DNA of 16,206 bases. Origin: JBLKSS01 sp047607725 (GTDB lineage Bacteria; Pseudomonadota; Gammaproteobacteria; Enterobacterales; Enterobacteriaceae). The stretch spans positions 1-16,206 of the forward strand of contig NZ_JBLKSS010000138.1 of the NCBI RefSeq assembly GCF_047607725.1, written 5' to 3'. The notes below the pieces were generated by a model. The model saw nothing but the letters and a program-made list of their open reading frames with translations, did not search any database and was not told where the DNA came from. Shown here one piece after another: positions 1 through 8,149 of the stretch. Each line of letters starts with the position of its first letter. Position 1 is the stretch's first letter. Position numbers and translations under genes: made by a program.

Positions 1-151
1 CATCGCCGGATTATCCATGATCTGACAGCCGTCCCTTATAGGATGCGGGTTCACTAGGCATCGTAGTGGAACATATTCTTACCGGGCCATACAACAAACC
101 CACCAATAATTCAAGACGTCCTCCACGGGGCGCTTACGGTAATCCCAGGCG
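1..151. other. Unassigned start of window, upstream of yjbG
   Basis: All three forward frames are interrupted by stops and I recognise no gene here. In E. coli the lipoprotein gene yjbF precedes yjbG, so a decayed yjbF end or the lost yjbG signal-peptide region would be expected, but nothing convincing is left. A short stretch around 130-150 in the third frame relative to yjbG reads ALTVIPGG, which could be the displaced first strand of mature YjbG; this is a weak inference. Confidence 0.3.
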
Positions 152-769
152 GTGGTGTTACAAGGCGCAGCCAATCTGGAACAGCTTACGCTGCGCCCGG
201 AGCTTAACGGGCGCACCTGGTGGCCGGGCACCGTGATAGCGGAAAGGGGGGCCAGCGGGGTGCAGCAGCAGACGCAGCAACAGTTGCTGGCTCGATTAAG
301 TGCCTTCAGTGCCGAACTGTGCGGGGATAATGACGGCGAATTGGCCGCGATGCGGGTGACCGGACGGCAGTTTGTGCCGCTGGATCCTGACTGGATACGC
401 TTACATTCCGAGGCCAACCGCAGATTGAGCGGCGATTATAGCGTCTATACCTTATCCCGGCCCACCAGCGTATTGGTGGTCGGTGTCACGACGCCTGCCG
501 GCCCGCAGCCCTATCAGCCCGGTCGCGATGTCGCCGAATATCTGCAAACCCACCAGCGGTTAAGCGGTGCGGAAAAAAACGTGGCCTGGGTCATCGCGCC
601 GAACGGTAAAACGGAGGAAGTGCCCGTGGCTTACTGGAATCGCCGTCATGTGGAAGTGGCACCGGGCAGCATCATCTATGTCGGATTCTCTTCCTGGTCA
701 CTGCCCAGGGTCTACCGGGATGTAAATGAACAGATTATCTCCTTACTGACTCACCGGATCCCTGACTGA
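152..769 (+). pseudogene. yjbG: YjbG/GfcC-family exopolysaccharide protein, 5'-truncated
   Basis: The 205-residue open frame resembles E. coli YjbG (GfcC family, periplasmic protein of the yjbEFGH exopolysaccharide operon). Family landmarks are WWPGTVI early in the frame, VTGRQFVPLDPDWIR in the middle, and PVAYWNRRHVEVAPGSIIYVGF near the end. The family is about 245 residues with a signal peptide. Here the frame is closed by TAA at 140-142, just before the first possible start (GTG at 152), and there is no signal peptide or ribosome site, so roughly 30-40 N-terminal residues are missing. Without export the product should not work, hence pseudogene. Its TGA stop overlaps the yjbH ATG by one base (TGATG), the usual translational coupling. 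The family call is good; inactivation is inferred from the missing 5' end. Confidence 0.75.
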
Positions 770-2828
770 TGAATAAAAAATATCTCCTCAGTTTTATTGC
801 GCTATCGGTGGCCAGCGCCTGTCAGGCCGCTTCTTATCCCGAACCGATAGGGCCGTCGCAAATGGATCAGGGTGGCGTGGGCCTGCTGCAAACGCCTACC
901 GGACGTATGGCGCGGGAAGGCGAGTTCAGCATGAACTACCGTGATAACGATCAATATCGCTTCTACTCCCTGAACCTGCAGCTGTTCCCCTGGCTGGAAA
1001 GCACCATCCGCTATACCGATGTGCATACACGGAAATACAGCAGCGTGGAAAGTTTCAGCGGCGATCAGACCTACAAAAAGATAAGGGCGTCGATTTCAAG
1101 CTGCGCTTGCTGAAAGAAAGTTATTGGCTGCCTGAGTTATCGGTGGGCGTACGCGACTTCAGCGGTACCGGCCTGTTCGACAGCGAATTCGTCGCGGCCA
1201 GCAAAGCCTGGGGGCCGTTCGACTTCAGCCTGGGTTTGGGATGGGGCTATCTCGGCAGCCGTGGTAACGTCACCAACCCGTTCTGTAAGGTCAAAGACAG
1301 CTATTGCTATCGCGATAACTCCAACCGCCGGGCCGGCAACTTTAATACCGACTCCTTCTTCCACGGGCCGTCGGCGGTCTGTGGTGGCGTTGAATATCAA
1401 ACCCCCTGGCAGCCGCTGCGCCTGAAGGTCGAGTACGAAGGTAACAATTACCAGGATGATTTCGCAGGGACCCTCGATCAGAAATCCCCTGTTAACGTTG
1501 TGGCGATTAACCGGGTCGCCGACTGGGCGGACGTCAACGTAAGCTACGAACGCGGCAACACCTTTATGTTCGGCGTTACGCTGCGCACCAACTTTAACGA
1601 TTTGCGGCAGCAGCATATCGACGAGAAAAAACCTGACTACGCCCCGAATCCGCAGACGGAGATTTTGTAGCATCAGGTTGTGGCGCAGCAGTTGACCGAT
1701 ATGCAAAGTAACGCCGGATATACGGCACCGCATATTCAGGTGAAAGGTCACACCATGTATATGACCGGCCAGCAGTATAAATACCGCGATAGCACGGAGG
1801 GCGTGGATCGCGCCAACCGCATTATGGTGAATAATCTGCCGGAAAATATCGACACGCTGAAAGTCACCGAAATGCGCGAAAATATGCCGATGGTGACCAC
1901 CGAAACCAATGTGCGCAGCCTGCAAGACACCCTACAAGGCTATCCGCTGGGCCACGAGAAGCCGCTGATTCAACGCCGCGTCGAGCCCGACGTGCCAAAA
2001 ACCGCCGAGCAGGGCTATTACATCGACCGCAGCCGGCTGCAGCTGAGCTGGTCGCCGGTGCTGAACCAGTCCTTCGGTGGCCCGGAAAGTTTCTATCTGT
2101 ATCAGATCGGCGTGGAGGGTACGGCCAATTATTGGCTCACAAACCACTGGGCGCTGTCGGGCAGCCTGTTCGGCAATATCGTGAATAATTACGATAAATT
2201 TAACTACACCGATCCGCCGTCGGATTCCCATCTGCCGCGCGGGCGCACCCATATCCGCTCCTACGTGCAAAACGACGTGTATATCAGCAATTTGCAGACC
2301 ACCTATATCGATCGGTTGGGCGATGGCTGGTACGGCCAGCTGTACGGTGGGTATCTGGAGATGATGTATGGCGGCGTCGGCGGCGAGCTGCTTTATCGTC
2401 CGCTGGACAGTAACTGGGCGGTGGGCGTTGACGGTAACTACGTCAAGCAGCGCGATTGGGACAATATGATGAAGTTCACCGACTACAAGGTCGCTACCGG
2501 TAACCTGACGGGGTATTGGCAGCCGACCTTCCTTAAGAGGGTACTGGTCAAAGCCAGCGTCGGGCAGTATCTGGCGAAAGACAAGGGCGTCACGTTCGAC
2601 CTCTCCAAACGTTTCGACAGCGGTATTACCGCCGGTGCTTACGCCACCTTTACCAACGTCTCGAAAGAGGAATACGGCGAGGGATCCTTTACCAAAGGCT
2701 TCTATCTGTCGATCCCGCTGGATGTCCTAACGGTAACGCCGAACCGGACCCGCGCGCAGTTCAACTGGACGCCGCTTACCAGCGACGGTGGTCAGATGGT
2801 GGGACGCAAATACTATTATATGGTCTGA
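769..2828 (+). pseudogene. yjbH: YjbH outer-membrane exopolysaccharide protein, one frameshift plus one amber stop
   Basis: YjbH is a predicted outer-membrane beta-barrel protein of the yjb exopolysaccharide operon, about 700 residues in E. coli. Three consecutive segments of it are visible. Segment one starts at ATG 769 with a signal peptide ending near SACQA, then YPEPIGPSQMDQGGVGLLQT, and runs to about 1080. There the frame is lost: a run of five A (1075-1079) needs a sixth to continue into DKGVDFKLRLLKESYWLPEL. Segment two runs from about 1080 to an in-frame TAG at 1668-1670. Segment three continues in the same frame to TGA at 2828 and ends with the typical aromatic C-terminus GRKYYYMV. 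With both lesions repaired the protein would be about 686 residues, full family length. No other damage is visible, so the loss looks recent. A terminator follows at 2884. Confidence 0.9.
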
Positions 2829-2883
2829 CCGACGAACGTTCTCCCGCGGTAGAATAAGCGCTCGGACGCGGTACATGATGCAG

Positions 2884-2911
2884 ATGGCCTCCTCATGGAG
2901 GCCATTTTTTT
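2884..2911 (+). terminator. Rho-independent terminator after yjbH
   Basis: A perfect 9-bp stem (ATGGCCTCC at 2884-2892, GGAGGCCAT at 2897-2905) with a TCAT loop is followed directly by seven T. It ends the yjb operon about 60 bases after the yjbH stop. Confidence 0.93.
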
Positions 2912-3013
2912 CACCCGAGCCTTGGCAGGGATCCTCCGCCTATCGCGGAGAGGGGTGTCGGTCTGCGGCGGACGAGAAACCACGCTCCGCCGTGGTGAAT
3001 TGTAGGTGTGGCA

Positions 3014-3043
3014 TGTCAATGAAAGGCGGTTCTGGGCTACAAT
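3014..3043 (+). promoter_or_regulatory. Candidate ubiC-ubiA promoter
   Basis: A good -10 hexamer TACAAT (3038-3043) lies 18 bases after a poor -35 match, TGTCAA (3014-3019). Transcription starting near 3050 would leave out the in-frame GTG at 3006 and ATG at 3042, which supports a later ubiC start. Only the -10 is strong. Confidence 0.4.
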
Positions 3044-3068
3044 GAAATCTTTAACCCCGGGAGCGAGC

Positions 3069-3605
3069 GTGGACCCTATGCCGGATCAGGCCATTGTTGC
3101 GCTACTTGACGGTATTCAGTGGCTGGACGCGCCGCCATCGTGGCCCGATGACGTCACGCGAAGCTGGTTGACCGAGCGCGGATCGATGACGCGCCGTCTT
3201 GAACGCTACTGCGGGCAAATCCGCGTACAACGCTTTCGCGAAGGGTTCGTCTCCGCCTGCGTCGAACCGGGCGAGGCGGCGTTACTGCCGGACTGCGGGC
3301 GGTTCTGGCTGCGGGAAGTGGTGCTCTATGGTTATGACAGGCCCTGGCTGACCGCGCGCACCCTGGTTCACGCCGCGACAAAGGCAGGGCCGGCACAGCA
3401 CGTGCTGAGCCTCGGCGATGTGCCGCTCGGGCAATGGCTTTTTCGTCACCGGCCGCCGGCGCGCGATGTTATCCAATTCGGCCGGGTGGGCGACCTATGG
3501 GCGTGGCGTGCCCACCTGCTCCCCGAAGGGCAACTGCTGCTGCTGACAGAGGCGTTTTTACCCGATTGCCCGCTGTATGCCCGCGTCTGCGATGCACCAG
3601 AATAG
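3069..3605 (+). CDS. ubiC: Chorismate pyruvate-lyase (UbiC)
   Basis: Cytoplasmic enzyme converting chorismate to 4-hydroxybenzoate and pyruvate, the first committed step of ubiquinone synthesis. Recognised by family motifs in order: ERGSMTRRLE (the active-site methionine region), FWLREVVLYG (conserved arginine), DVPLGQWLF, and LLLLTEAFLPDCPLY carrying the conserved glutamate near the C-terminus. At 178 residues it is close to the family (about 165-175). The start is uncertain: GTG 3069 has GGGAG five bases upstream, ATG 3078 fits homologue length best, and the earlier in-frame GTG 3006 and ATG 3042 lie in or before the likely promoter. The gene is followed 15 bases later by ubiA, whose product uses the 4-hydroxybenzoate, so the two form an operon. 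The stop is TAG, which matters when judging the TAG-interrupted genes nearby. Intact. Confidence 0.93.
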   Translation: MDPMPDQAIVALLDGIQWLDAPPSWPDDVTRSWLTERGSMTRRLERYCGQIRVQRFREGFVSACVEPGEAALLPDCGRFWLREVVLYGYDRPWLTARTLVHAATKAGPAQHVLSLGDVPLGQWLFRHRPPARDVIQFGRVGDLWAWRAHLLPEGQLLLLTEAFLPDCPLYARVCDAPE

Positions 3606-3607
3606 AA

Positions 3608-3613
3608 AAGGAG
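3608..3613 (+). promoter_or_regulatory. Ribosome binding site deciding the ubiA TTG start
   Basis: AAGGAG sits seven bases before TTG 3621. Homology begins at once after this TTG (DHSLTQDKWQAW), so a rare TTG start is supported by both spacing and alignment to E. coli UbiA. Confidence 0.8.
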
Positions 3614-3620
3614 AATTCCG

Positions 3621-4493
3621 TTGGATCACAGTCTGACACAGGATAAATGGCAGGCATGGTGCCGATTGATGCGGATTGATAAGCCTATCGGTTCGCTGCT
3701 GTTGCTGTGGCCGACACTTTGGGCCCTGTGGCTGACGGGCCAGGCCGTGCCCGCTCTGGGAACGCTGACGGTGTTTATTCTGGGTGTCTTCTTTATGCGC
3801 GCCGCCGGCTGCGTGATTAACGATTATGCGGACCGTAAAATAGACAGCCATGTCAAACGTACCCGCGCCCGCCCCTTGCCAAGCGGCGCAATCGGTGAAA
3901 AAGAGGCCAAGCTGCTATTTGGCGCGCTGGTGGGGATTTCGTTCGCGCTGGTGTTGACGTTGAATAGTATGACCATCGCGCTGTCAACGGTAGCGCTGGC
4001 ACTGGCGTGGGTTTATCCGTTCATGAAGCAATACACACATTTGCCGCAGCTGGTGCTGGGCGCGGCGTTCGGCTGGTCCATTCCGATGGCGTTTACCGCT
4101 GTGAGTGAGTCCTTACCTTTAAATTGCTGGCTGCTATTTCTGGCGAATATCACCTGGACGGTGGCTTACGATACCCAATATGCCATGGTGGATCGGGATG
4201 ACGATCTGCGTATCGGCGTCAAATCCACCGCCATCCTTTTTGGTCGTTTCGATAAACTAATCATCGGGTTGTTGCAACTGGCGACACTGGCGTTGCTGGG
4301 TGTTATCGGCTGGCAGGCCGGGCTCGGCCGGATCTACTATATGGCCCTGGCGGGCGCTGCGGCATTGTTTCTCTGGCAGCAAAAGCTTATCGCCAACCGC
4401 GAACGACAGGCCTGTTTTCGGGCGTTTCTGAATAATAACCTCGTTGGGATGCTGATTTTTATCGGCATTTTGCTGAGTTTATTGCCGCATTAA
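3621..4493 (+). CDS. ubiA: 4-hydroxybenzoate octaprenyltransferase (UbiA)
   Basis: Integral inner-membrane prenyltransferase that attaches the polyprenyl tail to 4-hydroxybenzoate, second step of ubiquinone synthesis. The 290-residue length equals E. coli UbiA. The first Asp-rich motif is NDYADRKID at residues 67-75; the second is DTQYAMVDRDDD near residues 190-202. Both bind the Mg-diphosphate of the prenyl donor. Hydrophobic segments alternate along the whole chain (for example SLLLLWPTLWALWL near residues 25-38), and the KLIANRERQACF stretch near the C-terminus is typical. It starts with TTG behind a strong ribosome site and follows ubiC by 15 bases. It ends 173 bases before the convergent plsB; no clear terminator is seen in that gap. 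Intact. Confidence 0.97.
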   Translation: MDHSLTQDKWQAWCRLMRIDKPIGSLLLLWPTLWALWLTGQAVPALGTLTVFILGVFFMRAAGCVINDYADRKIDSHVKRTRARPLPSGAIGEKEAKLLFGALVGISFALVLTLNSMTIALSTVALALAWVYPFMKQYTHLPQLVLGAAFGWSIPMAFTAVSESLPLNCWLLFLANITWTVAYDTQYAMVDRDDDLRIGVKSTAILFGRFDKLIIGLLQLATLALLGVIGWQAGLGRIYYMALAGAAALFLWQQKLIANRERQACFRAFLNNNLVGMLIFIGILLSLLPH

Positions 4494-4666
4494 GCTCCTT
4501 CATTTGAACGCGTACCGGCGCGAAATAACGGGGTTTACACTATCTCTGTTGGGTGGCGTCGGCGGCCGCTGTCGGCGCGACGGGGGGCTGGATGCGGCGG
4601 CACCGGACGCTTGTTCGGGGCGTCGCCGCGGCGCTTTCGCCATCGCGCCCAGCAGCGGTTTTGCGC

Positions 4667-7126
4667 TTATTCCGCCGGCAGCGCCGCGATAGCCGGCCCG
4701 TTCGCCAGTAAACTGGCGCTTTCGATAGCGCCAAGGACGTCCGGTGTGATCAACTCACTAAGAATGTCGCACATCTCGCTGACTTTCTCATCGATGGCGT
4801 CGCCGGTATCGCTGATATATTCCTCGGCGCGCAGCGTCGCCACCAGAGTCGAGAATACCGCTTTATCGAAAAACTCCGGCGCGTTGATACCGTGCAGTAC
4901 CGATAGCCGCTGCGCCATAATCCGGCTCTCTTTTTCCAGCGTGCCGCGGTTAAGCGGCGGATTGGTGCGCAATAACAAAAAGGTTATGGCGTAGCGCTGC
5001 AGCGTTTCGCTCACGCTGGCGGCCAACAGCTGTAGGGCGTGAAGACGCGGTTGCGCCGGGTACAGCAGCATTTCCCGCGTTTCCACCAGCCCCTGGCGCG
5101 CCAGTTCGGCAATGAGACTGTCGATGACCGGCGGCAACTGTTGTTTGCTGTAGCGCATAAACAGCTCCGCTTTTAGGAGCGGGTACAATAGCATGATCCG
5201 CTGGTGCAGTTGCGGGCGCGCGATTCCCGGACGGCCGCAAATAATACTCGCCACCAGCGACGGCAGGATAAACAGATGTTGAATGTTATTGCGGTAATAG
5301 GTCATCAATACGGCCTGATCGCGCGACAAACAGATGATATAGCCGATGGTATCTTGCTCTACGGTAAACTTATTCATCGCCAGCGCATGGGCCAAAAGCG
5401 CCTCCGGCGTCAAATCGGGTACCGTGATGTCAGGTGCATAGGGAACATTGCGCAGCAGCTCCAGATAACAGGCTAACTGCGACAGCAACTGCGGACGGGT
5501 GAGCGATCGCTGGCGCGAGGCAAGCAGCACGGTGGAGCACAGATTAATGGCATTGGCCGCGGCGGCGTTGTTGATCTGCACCATAAGGGTAGCCGCAATG
5601 TCATCCACCGCCGGCGCAAGCCAGCCGGGGCGCTGGGCCTCGATGGGATCGATGGAATCACGCCACTGCGGCACTTGTTGCGACAGCCAGGTGGCCAGGG
5701 GCAGCGGGGCGCCAAAATTGACATAACCCTGACCGAGATTGCGTAATTTGCGCAATCCACGCAGCATTTGCCATAGTCCCTCTTTCTCTTTAGCCGCGCC
5801 GCGCAATTCTTTAGCGTAGGTCGCCACCTCCATCACGTGCTCATAGCCGACATAAATCGGCACCAGGGTAATGGGTCGGTTGCCACCGCGCAGCATGGCC
5901 TGAATGGTCATGGTCAGCGTACCGGTTTTCGGCTCCAGCAGTCGCCCGGTCCGGGAGCGGCCCCCTTCGACGAAATACTCCACCGAATAGCCGCGGGTGA
6001 ATAACTCGCCGAGATATTCGCGGAAAATAGTAGAGTAGAGTTTATTGCCTTTGAAGGTGCGACGAATAAAAAACGCGCCCAGGCGGCGGAATATCGGGCC
6101 CGCCGGCCAGAAATTGAGATTAATGCCTGCAGCGATATGCGGCGGCACCAGCCCTTGATGGTAAAGCACATAGGAAAGCAGCAGATAATCCATATGGCTG
6201 CGGTGGCAAGGCACATAGACGATTTCGTGGCCCTCTTCCGCCAGTTGACGGACCCGCTCGGCGTTGCACACGTGCAGACCTTGATACAGCCGGTTCCAGG
6301 TCCAGCTCAGCACCCGGTCCGAAAGGCGGATCGCTTCATAAGAAAAATCGGCGGCGATCTCCTCCATGAGTTCGATGGCGTTTTGCTGGGCCTTTTCCAC
6401 GGAAATTTTCTTACTGCGCGCCTCATCCTCCACCGCTTTTTCAATGGCTTTGGAGGCCAGTAGCTTGTTGAAAAGATCCTGGCGTACCGGCAGCCGCGGT
6501 CCCGCCGCAACCAGCCGCTGCCGGGCAAAGTGAATGCGCGCGACCCGGGCGAGTTTCTGAGCGATAGACTTGTCGGTGCCGTGCTCGGTAGCCATATAGC
6601 GCAGCGATAACGGCCGTGAGAACCGCACGAAGCTATCGCACCCGAGCCACAGCACCGCGAAGAACTTCTCGATACCGTTCAGCAGTCGCAACTGCGGTGC
6701 CGGCTGACTGGATTGCGACTCTCTGCCGGGCGAACGGCCAAACATGACCGATACCGGCACCAACTGCACATCCAGCGCAGGATTCGAGCGGTGCAAATCA
6801 AGATAATTATGAAACAGCGAAACCGACTGAGTTTTTTCGGCGTACCACGACAGTACGCGTGGCCCGTCATAAATAAAAACATAGCGCGGCAGGGTGACGC
6901 CATCGATATGCAGCGGTGTCAGCGGATCGGGCAACCCTTGTTTCAGGCATTGCATACGTAACGTGAGCAGGTCCGCTTTGGAATTATAGGGCAGCACATA
7001 CATCATGGGCTGCCGGGGATCGAGGCCGGCTTCAGCGCGCGGATCGGCCGGAATAACTTTACTTCTTACCAGCAACTTTAGCGGTAAATCCAACAACGTA
7101 TAATAAATTTTACGCCAACCTGACAT
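4667..7126 (-). CDS. plsB: Glycerol-3-phosphate acyltransferase (PlsB)
   Basis: Inner-membrane enzyme that acylates sn-glycerol-3-phosphate at position 1, first step of phospholipid synthesis. The N-terminus MSGWRKIYYTLLDLPLKLLV matches the E. coli start, so ATG 7126 is chosen over the in-frame ATG at 7162, giving 819 residues against about 807 in E. coli. The acyltransferase blocks are all present: the HX4D motif in CHRSHMDYLLLSY near residues 305-315, the GPIFRRLGAFFIRR block, FVEGGRSRTGRLLEPKTG, and the ITLVPIYVGYEHVMEV block. The C-terminal part (TLEKESRIMAQRLSVLHG) is conserved up to a short variable tail. It is convergent with ubiA and divergent from lexA. In E. coli dgkA lies on the lexA side; it is absent here. 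Intact. Confidence 0.97.
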   Translation of the reverse strand: MSGWRKIYYTLLDLPLKLLVRSKVIPADPRAEAGLDPRQPMMYVLPYNSKADLLTLRMQCLKQGLPDPLTPLHIDGVTLPRYVFIYDGPRVLSWYAEKTQSVSLFHNYLDLHRSNPALDVQLVPVSVMFGRSPGRESQSSQPAPQLRLLNGIEKFFAVLWLGCDSFVRFSRPLSLRYMATEHGTDKSIAQKLARVARIHFARQRLVAAGPRLPVRQDLFNKLLASKAIEKAVEDEARSKKISVEKAQQNAIELMEEIAADFSYEAIRLSDRVLSWTWNRLYQGLHVCNAERVRQLAEEGHEIVYVPCHRSHMDYLLLSYVLYHQGLVPPHIAAGINLNFWPAGPIFRRLGAFFIRRTFKGNKLYSTIFREYLGELFTRGYSVEYFVEGGRSRTGRLLEPKTGTLTMTIQAMLRGGNRPITLVPIYVGYEHVMEVATYAKELRGAAKEKEGLWQMLRGLRKLRNLGQGYVNFGAPLPLATWLSQQVPQWRDSIDPIEAQRPGWLAPAVDDIAATLMVQINNAAAANAINLCSTVLLASRQRSLTRPQLLSQLACYLELLRNVPYAPDITVPDLTPEALLAHALAMNKFTVEQDTIGYIICLSRDQAVLMTYYRNNIQHLFILPSLVASIICGRPGIARPQLHQRIMLLYPLLKAELFMRYSKQQLPPVIDSLIAELARQGLVETREMLLYPAQPRLHALQLLAASVSETLQRYAITFLLLRTNPPLNRGTLEKESRIMAQRLSVLHGINAPEFFDKAVFSTLVATLRAEEYISDTGDAIDEKVSEMCDILSELITPDVLGAIESASLLANGPAIAALPAE

Positions 7127-7454
7127 GTCTTTGTGAAGCCTCTTGTTAGCAATGCGATGCAAGAATACCAGAAACCGCGCGGTGGATCTGTGGCGGCGTT
7201 AGCGTCTGGGGCCACAGCGGCAACCGCTGCGGCATCACGTGCAAAATTTGTGCCCGCCGGGTTCGGGTTCCATGGCACTCGCGGGTAACCGGCCCGGGGT
7301 GGTGGTGGCTAACCAAGGGATACGGGGCAACGGTTTGAGCGCTACCCGCGCCATGTCTCTGGGCGCCCGGTTGCCGCAACTGTGCGGCAAGGGACTTATA
7401 TTATCGTGAATGGCACCCTATTTCGCGCGTTTTCGGTTTTCAATTGATAATGAC
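7127..7454. other. plsB-lexA divergent intergenic region lacking dgkA
   Basis: About 330 bases between two divergent genes. E. coli and Yersinia have dgkA (diacylglycerol kinase, about 120 residues) here on the lexA strand. I looked in all forward frames for its hydrophobic core and its conserved glutamate/asparagine helix and found neither, nor a long open frame. The region should hold the plsB promoter, but none is clear enough to mark. Confidence 0.6.
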
Positions 7455-7470
7455 CTGTATATACTCTCAG
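7455..7470 (+). promoter_or_regulatory. SOS box 1 (LexA operator) upstream of lexA
   Basis: CTGTATATACTCTCAG matches the CTGT-N8-ACAG operator except for TCAG in the right half-site. It contains TATACT (7460-7465), a likely lexA -10, so bound LexA would block its own promoter. It starts 21 bases before box 2, the same spacing as in E. coli lexA. Confidence 0.85.
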
Positions 7471-7475
7471 AAAGA

Positions 7476-7491
7476 CTGTATAAACAAACAG
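7476..7491 (+). promoter_or_regulatory. SOS box 2 (LexA operator) upstream of lexA
   Basis: CTGTATAAACAAACAG has both CTGT and ACAG half-sites intact. It ends eight bases before the lexA ATG and runs into the ribosome site region (GGGGACGGA, 7491-7499), so occupancy should also affect leader use. Confidence 0.9.
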
Positions 7492-7499
7492 GGGACGGA

Positions 7500-8108
7500 A
7501 TGAAAGCGCTAACCACCAGACAACAAGAGGTTTTTGACCTGATCCGCGACCATATCACGCAGACCGGCATGCCGCCCACGCGCGCCGAGATAGCGTCGCG
7601 TCTGGGGTTCCGTTCGCCCAATGCGGCGGAAGAGCATTTGAAAGCGCTGGCGCGTAAGGGTGCTATCGAAATTGTCTCCGGCGCATCGCGCGGCATCCGT
7701 CTGATGATTGAAGAGGAAAGCGGATTGCCGCTGATTGGTCGCGTGGCCGCCGGAGAGCCTCTGCTGGCGACGCAGCACATTGAAAGCCATTATCAGGTGG
7801 ATCCCACCTTGTTCAAGCCTCACGCGGATGTTCTGCTGCGTGTTAGTGGTATGTCAATGAAAGATATCGGTATTATGGACGGTGACCTGCTGGCGGTCCA
7901 TAAAACGCAGGAAGCCCGTAATGGTCAGGTCATCGTGGCGCGCATTGACGATGATGTCACCGTCAAACGGCTGAAACGTCAGGGCAGCATCGTCGAATTA
8001 TTACCTGAGAACAGCGAATTTTCCCCCATTGTGGTGGATCTGCGCCAGCAGGAACTGCTCATCGAGGGGCTTGTGGTAGGCGTAATACGCAACGGCAACT
8101 GGCTATGA
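7500..8108 (+). CDS. lexA: LexA repressor, SOS regulator
   Basis: Self-cleaving repressor of the SOS DNA-damage regulon. The 202-residue length and the sequence are nearly those of E. coli. The N-terminal winged HTH spans about residues 1-70 (ALTTRQQEVFDLIRDHI, then RLGFRSPNAAEEHLKALARK). The cleavage site Ala84-Gly85 lies in GRVAAGEPLL. The catalytic Ser119 (SGMSMKDIG) and Lys156 (VTVKRLKR) are present, so RecA-stimulated autocleavage should work. ATG 7500 is chosen over in-frame codons upstream because it gives the family N-terminus and lies just behind the operators and ribosome site. Two SOS boxes imply autoregulation. In E. coli lexA is cotranscribed with dinF; that gene is missing here, so lexA is probably alone in its transcript. 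Intact. Confidence 0.98.
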   Translation: MKALTTRQQEVFDLIRDHITQTGMPPTRAEIASRLGFRSPNAAEEHLKALARKGAIEIVSGASRGIRLMIEEESGLPLIGRVAAGEPLLATQHIESHYQVDPTLFKPHADVLLRVSGMSMKDIGIMDGDLLAVHKTQEARNGQVIVARIDDDVTVKRLKRQGSIVELLPENSEFSPIVVDLRQQELLIEGLVVGVIRNGNWL

Positions 8109-8113
8109 TCGCA

Positions 8114-8149
8114 GCGCGGCGGGGCCGCACAACGCTGACCCCGCTGCGC
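8114..8149 (+). terminator. Possible terminator hairpin after lexA
   Basis: Six bases after the lexA stop, an 11-bp G+C-rich stem (8114-8124 with 8139-8149, one G-T pair, 14-base loop) could form. It is followed only by a weak T stretch (CTGTTTCCC), so it may be an imperfect terminator or a mere hairpin. Confidence 0.4.

Noticed and set aside
1137..1925. 262-codon open frame on the minus strand opposite yjbH
   Set aside because: It lies wholly antisense to clearly conserved YjbH segments and has the His/Val/Gly-rich look of a mirror frame; no ribosome site.
4504..4692. 62-codon frame between ubiA and plsB
   Set aside because: It starts right after ubiA without a ribosome site, is G+C-rich and Arg/Gly/Ala-heavy, and overlaps the plsB 3' end.
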